Below, one piece after another: positions 5,933 to 11,594 of a stretch of 11,594 nt of DNA. A program made the position numbers and the translations under genes. The DNA is from Pseudonocardiales bacterium (GTDB taxonomy: Bacteria > Actinomycetota > Actinomycetes > Mycobacteriales > Pseudonocardiaceae), in NCBI GenBank assembly GCA_013695005.1, contig JACDBJ010000510.1, positions 1 through 11,594 of the forward strand, in the 5' to 3' direction. Every line of letters starts with the position of its first letter. The stretch's first letter is position 1. The notes below the pieces were generated by a model that was not told where the DNA came from, searched no databases, and saw nothing but the letters and a program-made list of their open reading frames with translations.

Positions 5933-6229
5933 TCATCGGCCCGACCGCTCCAGATCGTCGTCCTCGTCTTCGCTGACGACCTCGACGCGCACGATGGGGA
6001 ACACCGGTAGGCCGGCCTGGGCGACGGCCTCGACGAAGCGCTCGCGGCCTTTCTCCAGCGCGCTCTCCCGGTCGTCGGCGAACACGACGACCTGCGCGCC
6101 GTAGCGGTTCGTGCCGATCCCGGACGCGATGCCTCCGCTGGAGGCCACCGCGTCGGCGAGCTCGACCACCTCGTCGAGCTCCATGATGCGGTCGCCCTCG
6201 GCCTCGATCCCGACACTCCATCTGATCAT
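5933..6229 (-). CDS. Small conserved-looking protein with an acidic tail, coupled to the VWA gene
   Basis: The 98-residue protein starts MIRWSVGIEAEGDRIMELDE, continues 'VVELADAVASSGGIASGIGT', and includes a beta-rich stretch (RYGAQVVVFADD, FPIVRVEVV). It ends in an acidic tail (SEDEDDDLERSGR). I do not recognise a family. A compact alpha/beta domain such as a ferredoxin-like fold would fit the alternation of strands and helices, but that is a guess. The ATG at 6229 is preceded by AGGGAGGA, which overlaps the TAG stop of the VWA gene (6244-6246). The two genes are therefore translationally coupled and probably act together. No signal peptide, membrane segment or cysteine is present, so it should be cytoplasmic. 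It could be an adaptor for the VWA protein. Confidence 0.75.
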   Translation of the reverse strand: MIRWSVGIEAEGDRIMELDEVVELADAVASSGGIASGIGTNRYGAQVVVFADDRESALEKGRERFVEAVAQAGLPVFPIVRVEVVSEDEDDDLERSGR

Positions 6230-6243
6230 CAGGTTGGTCCTCC

Positions 6244-7374
6244 CTAGCCGAGCTGGGGGAGCAGGTCGGCCAGTTCCTCGAGGCTGCTCAAGTCGTGTCC
6301 GGACAGCAGCACGTCGATATGCGGCTCGGCCACCATCATGCCCAGGGTCTGTGGCTTGTAGTCGGCGTTGTCGCCCTTGTGCGGGTTCATCCACACGATC
6401 TTGTGGCACAGCCGTGACAGCCGTTCCATCGCAGTCGCCAGCACCTGTGGGTCGCCGCGGTCCAGCCCGTCGGAGCAGATCACCACGACGGCCCCGCGGG
6501 CCATCCCCCGCCGGCCCCACTTGCGGACGAACTCATCGAGCGAGTCACCGATGCGGGTGCCACCCTCCCAGTCCACGACGAGCTGCCCGGCCTTGTCCAT
6601 CGCCACGTCCGGGCTGCGTGTCTCCAGCTGCTTGGTGATGTGGGTCAGCTTCGTGCCGAAGCAGAACACCTCGACCTTCTCCGACGCGCGGTTGGCGGAG
6701 TAGGCGAACTGCACGAGGGCGCGCGAGTAGTCGGCCATCGAGCCCGACACGTCCAGCACCAGGATCAGCGGACGGAGCTTGACCCGGCGGCGGCGCCAGT
6801 ACAGCTCGACCAGCTCGCCCTGGGTGCGCAGCGAGCCGCGAATGGTGCGTCGCAGGTCGGGCCGGCGCCCCCGGTAGGAGGCCTTCGTCCGCCGGGTGCG
6901 GCGCTTGGGCGGGGTGAGCTTGATGCGGGCCATGATCCGCCGCAGCGCCGCCAGCTCCTCGGCGGTGCACGCGGTGAACGCCTTGTGCTTGAGGGTCTCG
7001 ACGTTCGAGCCGATCAGGCCCAGCAGGGCCTCCTCCTCGCGCTCGTCGCTGGCGGGGTCGGTGGCCGGGATCTCCAGCACCGTCTCGACCTCTTCCTCGG
7101 TCTGGACCTTGAGCTGGAAGATTTCCTGCATCGGGCTGTCCGCGGCGAGGAAGAAGCTGCGGAACACCCGGTCGTAGATCTTGATGTCGTCGCGGCGGGA
7201 GACCAGCGACGTCCGGCCGGCCCAGTAGAGGTCGACCAGGTCGGTCGGGTCCAGCGGCATCATCGCCTGGCAGAAGGTCAGGACGTCGCCGGAGCCGACC
7301 GCGACACCGTCGCTGCGCAGCGCCCGCCCGAAGTCGACCAGTACCGAGACCAGCCCGTCATTGCTGCCGGACAT
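6244..7374 (-). CDS. CoxE-type VWA domain protein
   Basis: The 376-residue protein begins with a helical region (LVSVLVDFGRALRSDGVAVG; DPTDLVDLYWAGRTSLV). A charged basic linker follows (RRTRRTKASYRGRRPDLRRT, ~158-177), then a C-terminal von Willebrand factor A domain. The MIDAS metal site looks complete: D208-V-S-G-S212, Thr273 in GGTRIGDSL, and Asp302 in CSDGLDRGD. Proteins of this family act with a MoxR ATPase to remodel or mature a client; CoxD/CoxE mature the Mo-Cu CO dehydrogenase. It starts at ATG 7374, five bases after the MoxR stop, with no clear Shine-Dalgarno sequence, implying coupled translation. No CO-dehydrogenase subunit genes are visible nearby, so the client is unknown. No membrane segment is seen. 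Confidence 0.9.
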   Translation of the reverse strand: MSGSNDGLVSVLVDFGRALRSDGVAVGSGDVLTFCQAMMPLDPTDLVDLYWAGRTSLVSRRDDIKIYDRVFRSFFLAADSPMQEIFQLKVQTEEEVETVLEIPATDPASDEREEEALLGLIGSNVETLKHKAFTACTAEELAALRRIMARIKLTPPKRRTRRTKASYRGRRPDLRRTIRGSLRTQGELVELYWRRRRVKLRPLILVLDVSGSMADYSRALVQFAYSANRASEKVEVFCFGTKLTHITKQLETRSPDVAMDKAGQLVVDWEGGTRIGDSLDEFVRKWGRRGMARGAVVVICSDGLDRGDPQVLATAMERLSRLCHKIVWMNPHKGDNADYKPQTLGMMVAEPHIDVLLSGHDLSSLEELADLLPQLG

Positions 7375-7379
7375 GGTTG

Positions 7380-8255
7380 TCAGCGGGCCGTGATCTCGCC
7401 GAGGTTGGCGCGTACCAGCTCGAGGTCGTCGTGCTCCTTGACGACGGTGCCGAGCGTGAGGTCCGCGGCCTCCGCGTCGAGGTCGTCCTCGCCGAGGAAC
7501 TCCAGCGTGCGCGCCCAGTCGATCGTCTCCGCGACGCCGGGTGGCTTGGCCAGCTCCATCTTGCGCAGCCGGTTCACCGCCGCGACGACCTTGCGGGCCA
7601 GCGCCTCGGACACCCCGGGCTCGCGGACCATGACGATCTCGACCTCGCGGTCCGCGGCCGGGTAGTCGATCCAGTGGTACATGCACCGGCGCTTGAGGGC
7701 GTCGTGCAGCTCGCGGGTCCGGTTGGAGGTGAGGATCACCAGCGGGGCGTGCTCGGCCTTGATCGTTCCGACCTCGGGGATGCTGATCTGGAAGTCTGAG
7801 AGCACCTCCAGCAGGAACGCCTCGAACTCGTCGTCGGCGCGGTCGACCTCGTCGATGAGCAGGACGGCCTGCTCGCCGGCCCGGATGGCCTGCAGCAGCG
7901 GGCGCTCGAGCAGGAAGTTCGGGCCGAAGAGCTTCTCGACCGTCTCCTCGTCGGAGAGCCCCCGCTCGGACAGCGCGCGAATGTGCAGCAGCTGGCGGGC
8001 GTAGTCCCACTCGTACATGGCCTGGTTGGTGTCGATGCCCTCGTAGCACTGGAGCCGGATGAGCTGCCGGTCGAACGCCGACGCGAGCGTCTTGGCGATC
8101 TCCGTCTTGCCGACCCCGACTTCGCCCTCGAGGAGCAGGGGTCGTTGCAGGGACATCGCCACGAACGCCGCCGTGGACAGCCCTCGGTCGGCGAGGTATC
8201 CGGCGCCGCGCAGGGTCTCGGTCAGCTCGCTGACCGACTCGGGAAATGGCTTCAC
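7380..8255 (-). CDS. MoxR-family AAA+ ATPase (CoxD-like)
   Basis: From GTG 8255 the protein has 291 residues. It shows Walker A GEVGVGKT (44-51), Walker B VLLIDEVD (131-138), sensor-1 ILTSNRTRELHDALKRR (~174-190) with the arginine pair at 189-190, and the MoxR 'QCYEGIDTNQAMYEWDYARQ' region. A C-terminal helical lid follows (WARTLEFLGEDDLDA). MoxR proteins form ATP-driven rings that work with a partner VWA protein, here encoded five bases downstream. The N-terminal 'PESVSELTETLRGAGYLADR' is the usual MoxR lead-in. An in-frame TTG at 8309 would add 18 residues of low-complexity sequence. GTG 8255 has GAGG eleven bases upstream and fits family length better, but the start is not certain. Confidence 0.9.
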   Translation of the reverse strand: MKPFPESVSELTETLRGAGYLADRGLSTAAFVAMSLQRPLLLEGEVGVGKTEIAKTLASAFDRQLIRLQCYEGIDTNQAMYEWDYARQLLHIRALSERGLSDEETVEKLFGPNFLLERPLLQAIRAGEQAVLLIDEVDRADDEFEAFLLEVLSDFQISIPEVGTIKAEHAPLVILTSNRTRELHDALKRRCMYHWIDYPAADREVEIVMVREPGVSEALARKVVAAVNRLRKMELAKPPGVAETIDWARTLEFLGEDDLDAEAADLTLGTVVKEHDDLELVRANLGEITAR

Positions 8256-8321
8256 TGGGTAACGGGCCTCAACGTTGGACCGGCCGGCGCCCAGCCGAGC
8301 GCCGGTCAACTACTGCGTCGA

Positions 8322-8627
8322 CTACCGAGCCGTCTCGGAGTCGCCGAGGATGAGATCCCGCACGCTTGTGGCCTCGGGGGGAAGCTTGCCCTCGCGCTCC
8401 AGCTTGGCCTTCCACGACGCGCGCAGGCTGTCGCCCTCGTCGTCGTCGGTGACCTTGAAGCCGAGGTTCGCTGTGTTCTTGCAGATCTTGGTGTTTCCGC
8501 AGGCCTCGTCGAGGTTGGCGCTGGTCTGTGCCTGGGCTCCCCAGATGTTGCGCAGCACGGCCAGAGCTTGGTCGCCCTGGTCGGTGGCATCCGTTCCGGC
8601 CGGTCGAGCGTCCTGGTCCTGGCTCAT
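8322..8627 (-). CDS. Small cysteine-containing protein heading the MoxR/VWA operon
   Basis: The 101-residue protein starts at ATG 8627, with AAGGGG seven bases upstream. It has a polar N-terminus (MSQDQDARPAGTDATDQGDQ), then ALAVLRNIWGAQAQTSANLD, two cysteines six residues apart (Cys43 and Cys49 in CGNTKIC), an acidic patch (TDDDEGDSL) and a C-terminal 'EREGKLPPEATSVRDLILGD'. I do not recognise the family. There is no signal peptide or membrane span. It lies 66 bp (or 12 bp, if TTG 8309 is used) upstream of the MoxR gene on the same strand and is probably cotranscribed. The CxxxxxC pair could form a disulfide or hold a metal. A client, adaptor or sensor for the MoxR/VWA pair is a reasonable guess only. 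Confidence 0.7.
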   Translation of the reverse strand: MSQDQDARPAGTDATDQGDQALAVLRNIWGAQAQTSANLDEACGNTKICKNTANLGFKVTDDDEGDSLRASWKAKLEREGKLPPEATSVRDLILGDSETAR

Positions 8628-8676
8628 CGGAGAGCCCCTTTCCAGCTGGCGGCGGTCGGTGGTCGGAGCGCGTCTT

Positions 8677-8691
8677 CCCTGCTCAGCAGGG
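8677..8691. promoter_or_regulatory. Palindrome upstream of the MoxR operon (candidate operator or leader hairpin)
   Basis: CCCTGCT (8677-8683) and AGCAGGG (8685-8691) are perfect seven-base arms around a single C. The site is 50 bases upstream of the start at 8627. It sits downstream of a possible -10 element (TAAGAT on the minus strand, 8720-8725), so it would fall in the leader RNA or overlap early transcription. I could not find a convincing -35, so the promoter itself is tentative. Confidence 0.35.
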
Positions 8692-8760
8692 TGGGGAATG
8701 GCTGCGCTCAGGTGTGTCCATCTTACACGATGCAGCCGTATCGGCAGGTCGAGCGCACCT

Positions 8761-8803
8761 CTGTTGATCTTGCGCTAGATCGAGATCAGCACAAGATCAA
8801 CAG
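8761..8803. repeat. Long perfect inverted repeat, probable bidirectional terminator or dispersed repeat unit
   Basis: CTGTTGATCTTG (8761-8772) and CAAGATCAACAG (8792-8803) are 12-bp perfectly complementary arms around a 19-base loop. Flanking CCT and GGG extend the stem to 15 bp with one G-U pair. The loop holds further GATC-containing partial complementarity (gatcgagatc). It begins 11 bases beyond the stop of the carbonic anhydrase gene on the minus strand, where it would act as its transcription terminator. No T-tract follows, as is common in actinomycetes. It is AT-richer than its surroundings. It also lies upstream of the MoxR operon, so it separates the two transcription units. Confidence 0.7.
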
Positions 8804-8813
8804 GGGTTGAGCG

Positions 8814-9302
8814 CTAGAGGACCTCGTTCAGTTTGCCGGTGGCAACGTCGAAGACGAATCCGCGAATCGAGTCGGACTTCGGGATGAACGGGCTGTGCTT
8901 GATCCGGTTGATAGACTGCCGGACGTTCTCGTCGAGGTCGGGGAAGGCCTCGGCGGCCCACCCCGGCTTGATCCCGGTGTCCTCCTGGATCGCGCGCTTG
9001 AAGTCGTCGTCGGTGAAGGTCAGCATCCCGCAGTCGGTGTGGTTGATGATGATGATCTCGTGGGTACCGAGCAGCCGCTGGCTGATGGCCAGCGACCGGA
9101 CCTCGTCATCGGTGATGACGCCGCCGGCATTGCGGATCACGTGGGCCTCACCCTCGTTGAGACCCAGGATCGCGTAGACGTTGAGCCGGGCGTCCATGCA
9201 GGCCACGACGGCGACGTTCTTGGCGGGCGGCAGGGGCAGTGGCCCCTCGAAGGTCTCTGCGTATTTGGAGTTGTTGGCAAGCAGTTCGTCGGTTACGGAC
9301 AT
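8814..9302 (-). CDS. canA: Beta-class carbonic anhydrase, CanA (Rv1284) type
   Basis: The 162-residue enzyme would interconvert CO2 and bicarbonate in the cytoplasm using one zinc. Ligands and catalytic residues are visible: Cys35, Asp37 and Arg39 in ACMDAR, and His88 and Cys91 in NHTDCGMLTF. HVIRNAGGVITDDEVRSLAI is the typical substrate-channel segment. Sequence and length match M. tuberculosis Rv1284 closely from memory, including 'DDFKRAIQEDTGIKPGW' and the terminal FVFDVATGKLNEV. ATG 9302 is preceded by AGGAG at a seven- to eight-base spacing. The gene stands between a leader carrying a possible small ORF and the strong inverted repeat that likely terminates it. A carbonic anhydrase of a different type (Rv3588c) lies near radA in mycobacteria, so the location is only partly conserved. 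Confidence 0.93.
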   Translation of the reverse strand: MSVTDELLANNSKYAETFEGPLPLPPAKNVAVVACMDARLNVYAILGLNEGEAHVIRNAGGVITDDEVRSLAISQRLLGTHEIIIINHTDCGMLTFTDDDFKRAIQEDTGIKPGWAAEAFPDLDENVRQSINRIKHSPFIPKSDSIRGFVFDVATGKLNEVL

Positions 9303-9382
9303 AGATGTCTCCTGGTTCGTGGGTTTCCTGGACGCGGAACGGCCACGTGCGCCGCCTGGTTCCCGACAGCCGGGACGGCGCG

Positions 9383-9460
9383 CTACGCGGCCTGGAGACA
9401 GAACTCGTCGAAGTGGGTGATGCGCCGGCTCGGCCAGAAGAACTCCAGAGACATCCGCAT
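9383..9460 (-). CDS. Candidate upstream small ORF in the carbonic anhydrase leader
   Basis: Two in-frame ATGs (9460, 9454) open a 25- or 23-codon frame ending in TAG at 9383-9385. The peptide begins MRMSLEFFWPSRRITHFDEF and ends CLQAA. From the second ATG, 21 of 23 codons end in G or C, against roughly half at codon positions one and two, the periodicity expected of a real gene in this genome. No good Shine-Dalgarno sequence is seen; translation could be leaderless. It ends 80 bases before the carbonic anhydrase start. It might be a leader peptide or a small protein. The single Cys near the end is not the Cys-run of known cysteine-attenuation uORFs. Confidence 0.35.
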   Translation of the reverse strand: MRMSLEFFWPSRRITHFDEFCLQAA

Positions 9461-9575
9461 CACACGATGAGTACAGCCCACGCACCCGCTCGCTCGCAAC
9501 ACTTTGGTTGCATGGGTGCCGACGCGCCCCCAAGCCTCTGCGACGCGTCGTAGTTTGTCCCTTACGTTCCGTTAC

Positions 9576-10361
9576 ATGTTCGAGCCGGTGGGGCCGCTGC
9601 CCGCTGCGGTGTACTGGCGCCGCAGGTGGACCGCTCTCATCGCGACGGTGGCGGCTGTTGTCGTCATGTCGCTGGCGGTATCCGCCATGGTGTCGACCAC
9701 CCAGAGCGTGCAGGCCGTCAACGACCGGACGGCACCCCTCGCGGCGGAGAGCAATTGGCAGTTCGCTGGATCCAGCACGGCCCCGGCAACGCCCTCGGCC
9801 GCCGTGCCGTCCCCGGCCATGCCCCCCGCTGCGCCTGCGCCGGCTCCGGAGGCCAGCGAGCAGATCCGGCCAGACGCAGCTGCCAGCGCCGTCGCTGTCC
9901 CGCCCGGGATCCCGGCCGCAGCGGCACCAACGCCACCACCCACGGACATCATCTGCGCGGACCGTGCGCTCGTCGTGATGGCCCAGGTCGATCGGTCGAC
10001 ATATCGCGTCGGAGAGAAGCCGGTGTTCCGGCTCGTGGTCACCAACACCGGTCCGACGCCGTGCAAGCGCGACCTCGACGCGGCGCTGCAGGAGGTGTTC
10101 GTGGTCGCCGTCGCCGGCACAAAGCGGACGTGGTCGAGCAACGACTGCTTTCCTGGCCGCAGCACCGACGTTCGGGTGCTCGCGCCGAACGCGCCGGTGG
10201 TCTTCGCCGTGACGTGGTCGGGCCTCCGCTCGGCGATCGGGTGCAAGACGCCGCGCAAGGCGGCGCCGGCCGGGGCCTACGGCGTCCAGACTCGACTGGG
10301 CGCGTTGATGAGCGCGCCGGTGGCGTTCGAGCTGACGGCGCCGCAGCGGCCTACGGGCTGA
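9576..10361 (+). CDS. Membrane-anchored Pro/Ala-rich protein with a cysteine-containing extracytoplasmic domain
   Basis: The 261-residue protein starts MFEPVGPLPAAVYWRRRW, a short cytoplasmic N-terminus with basic residues before one membrane helix (~19-39, ALIATVAAVVVMSLAVSAMV). A low-complexity Pro/Ala/Ser linker (~66-122) then leads to an all-beta-looking domain (~127-255) with strands such as KPVFRLVVTNTG, EVFVVAVAG and APVVFAVTWS. Four cysteines (127, 163, 191, 223) could form two disulfides outside the cell. It resembles, in length, architecture and position beside radA, the mycobacterial Rv3587c-type membrane protein; the function of that family is unknown. ATG 9576 has no clear Shine-Dalgarno sequence. 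Its 3' end overlaps the convergent radA by 11 bp. Confidence 0.85.
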   Translation: MFEPVGPLPAAVYWRRRWTALIATVAAVVVMSLAVSAMVSTTQSVQAVNDRTAPLAAESNWQFAGSSTAPATPSAAVPSPAMPPAAPAPAPEASEQIRPDAAASAVAVPPGIPAAAAPTPPPTDIICADRALVVMAQVDRSTYRVGEKPVFRLVVTNTGPTPCKRDLDAALQEVFVVAVAGTKRTWSSNDCFPGRSTDVRVLAPNAPVVFAVTWSGLRSAIGCKTPRKAAPAGAYGVQTRLGALMSAPVAFELTAPQRPTG

Positions 10362-11594
10362 GCCACTCCAGCGCCTCTCCGACGTCGGCCACCGCGGTCA
10401 CGTTCATCGCGCTGACGTCGCCGTCGCGGCGCGACCGATCGCCCCCTACCGACGGCGGTACGAGGGCGGCGGTGAAGCCCAGCCGGGACGCCTCGGCCAG
10501 CCGGCGGTCGATGCCCGCCACCCGGCGCACCTCGCCGGCCAGGCCGATCTCGCCGAGCACCACCAGCTCGGTTGGCAGGGCGAAGTCACTGCGCGCAGAG
10601 CCCACCGCCATGGCGATCGCCAGGTCGCACGCGGGCTCGGTGACGCGCATTCCGCCCACTGTCGCGGCGAACACCTCGGCGTCGGCCAACCTGAGCCCGG
10701 CGCGGCGCTCCAGCACCGCCAGCACCATCGCGACCCTGGCGCCGTCCAACCCGCTGACCGCCCGACGCGGGCTGGCGATCCCGGTACCGGCGACCAGTGC
10801 CTGCACCTCGGCCATCAGCGGGCGTCGACCCTCGACGGCCACGGTCACCGCGGTACCCGCCACGGGTACCTCCCGCCGTCCGCCGTTGCCCAGGAACAGC
10901 CCAGAGGGGTCGGCCACGCCGGCGATGCCGTCGTCGCGCAGCTCGAAGCAGCCGATCTCGTCCGCCGGGCCGAAGCGGTTCTTGACGCCGCGGACGGTAC
11001 GAAGCGTGGAGTGCCGGTCGCCCTCGAACTGGAGCACGACGTCCACCAGGTGCTCCAGCACCCGGGGCCCGGCCACCGCGCCGTCCTTGGTGACGTGCCC
11101 GACGAGGATGACCGGCAGCCCGCGGGTCTTGGCCACCGCGGTGAGCGCGGCGGCGACCGCCCGCACCTGCGTCACACCGCCCGGCGAGCCGTCCACCCCG
11201 GCGGTGGAGACCGTCTGCACCGAGTCGACCACCAGCAGCCGGGGTTGGACGGCGTCGAGGTGACCGAGGATCGCGCCGAGATCGGACTCCGCGGCGAGGT
11301 AGAGCTCGGGATGCACGGCGGCGGTGCGCTCGGCGCGTAGCCGGACCTGGCCGGCGGACTCCTCGCCGGTGAGGTAGAGCACCGGCCCGCCCCGTTGGGC
11401 CGCCTTCGCGGCGACCTCGAGCAGCAGCGTCGACTTGCCGACGCCCGGCTCACCGGCCAGCAGGATGACGACCCCGGGCACCAGGCCGCCGCCGAGCACC
11501 CGGTCCAGCTCGGCCACACCCGTCGGGGCGGAGGTTGCGCTGTCCAGCGCGACGTCGCCGATCCGCCGCGCCGGCGCTGCCGGGACCGTCGTGG
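10351..11594 (-). CDS. radA: DNA repair protein RadA (5' end outside window)
   Basis: The visible 413 residues continue past the window edge, so the start codon and the N-terminal zinc finger are missing. The window begins TTVPAAPARRIGDVALDSAT, the lead-in to the ATPase domain. Walker A is GEPGVGKST (~47-55), followed by LYLTGEES; Walker B is LLVVDSVQT, and the RadA-specific motif is KNRFG (~204-208) in GVKNRFGPADEIGCFEL. The C-terminal Lon-protease-like domain includes 'VVLGEIGLAGEVRRVAGIDR' and lacks peptidase activity in the family. RadA is a hexameric ATPase that promotes branch migration during recombination. The stop TAG (10351-10353) lies inside the convergent membrane-protein gene. 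In mycobacteria and Bacillus, disA follows radA; it does not do so here. Confidence 0.96.
   Translation of the reverse strand, partial: TTVPAAPARRIGDVALDSATSAPTGVAELDRVLGGGLVPGVVILLAGEPGVGKSTLLLEVAAKAAQRGGPVLYLTGEESAGQVRLRAERTAAVHPELYLAAESDLGAILGHLDAVQPRLLVVDSVQTVSTAGVDGSPGGVTQVRAVAAALTAVAKTRGLPVILVGHVTKDGAVAGPRVLEHLVDVVLQFEGDRHSTLRTVRGVKNRFGPADEIGCFELRDDGIAGVADPSGLFLGNGGRREVPVAGTAVTVAVEGRRPLMAEVQALVAGTGIASPRRAVSGLDGARVAMVLAVLERRAGLRLADAEVFAATVGGMRVTEPACDLAIAMAVGSARSDFALPTELVVLGEIGLAGEVRRVAGIDRRLAEASRLGFTAALVPPSVGGDRSRRDGDVSAMNVTAVADVGEALEWLSP

Noticed and set aside
5190..5976. Continuation of the LuxR remnant frame as a 310-residue protein
   Set aside because: After the HTH half the frame is antisense to Uma2 and shows no continuing LuxR similarity.
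6640..7665. 341-codon plus-strand open frame
   Set aside because: It lies antisense to the VWA and MoxR genes and has shadow composition with no recognisable domain.
7375..8049. Upstream extension of the VWA reading frame
   Set aside because: This part is out-of-frame MoxR sequence (Arg/Ala-rich); the VWA protein starts at ATG 7374.
8256..8309. TTG start giving 18 extra residues on MoxR
   Set aside because: No ribosome-binding site, and the added residues (Gly/Ala/Arg) do not resemble the family N-terminus. TTGACC there resembles a -35 box, but no matching -10 follows.
9626..11263. 545-codon plus-strand open frame
   Set aside because: It is Ser/Thr/Arg-rich shadow sequence antisense to radA and out of frame with the membrane-protein gene; radA carries clear conserved motifs.
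1..11594. CRISPR array, rRNA, complete tRNA, complete insertion sequence
   Set aside because: No regularly spaced repeats, no complete cloverleaf, no rRNA motifs and no transposase motifs were found on either strand.

Overview
The window is high-GC DNA with strong G/C preference at third codon positions. Its gene families are typical of actinomycetes: a CanA-type beta-carbonic anhydrase very like Mycobacterium tuberculosis Rv1284, a radA locus, LuxR/TPR regulators, and a MoxR plus CoxE-type VWA pair. A Pseudonocardiales-like actinobacterium is my best guess. It rests on remembered protein resemblance only, since no search was run.

Left part (1-1863): the tail of an NmrA-like NAD(P)-binding protein faces a stand-alone GIY-YIG-like protein. 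A small cysteine-rich conserved protein follows, then a minus-strand two-gene module: a 63-residue ORF overlapping an MNT/AbiEii-like nucleotidyltransferase, which looks like a toxin-antitoxin pair.

Middle (1864-5232): a TPR/LuxR regulator is read divergently from that module through a short gap holding two perfect inverted repeats. Next comes a geranylgeranyl-reductase-like FAD oxidoreductase whose last ~20 codons are displaced by a one-base frameshift. After it lies an orphan half of a second LuxR DNA-binding domain, cut off just before the 3' end of a Uma2-family gene. The segment looks like a regulator-oxidoreductase-regulator locus in decay.

Right-middle (5233-8627, minus strand): a four-gene run reads small cysteine-containing protein, MoxR AAA+ ATPase, CoxE-type VWA protein, then a 98-residue acidic-tailed protein. 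Spacing is tight across the last three genes. The Uma2 gene lies further downstream with its own ribosome-binding site. No CO-dehydrogenase structural genes are visible, so the target of the MoxR/VWA machine is unknown. This operon is the best candidate here for an undescribed system.

Right end (8761-11594): a long perfect inverted repeat follows the CanA-type carbonic anhydrase, whose leader holds a candidate 23-25-codon small ORF. Then come a membrane-anchored Pro/Ala-rich protein in the position of Rv3587c and the 5'-truncated radA. These last two genes converge with an 11-bp overlap, and disA, the usual neighbour of radA, is not between them. No tRNA, rRNA, CRISPR array or complete insertion sequence was found.
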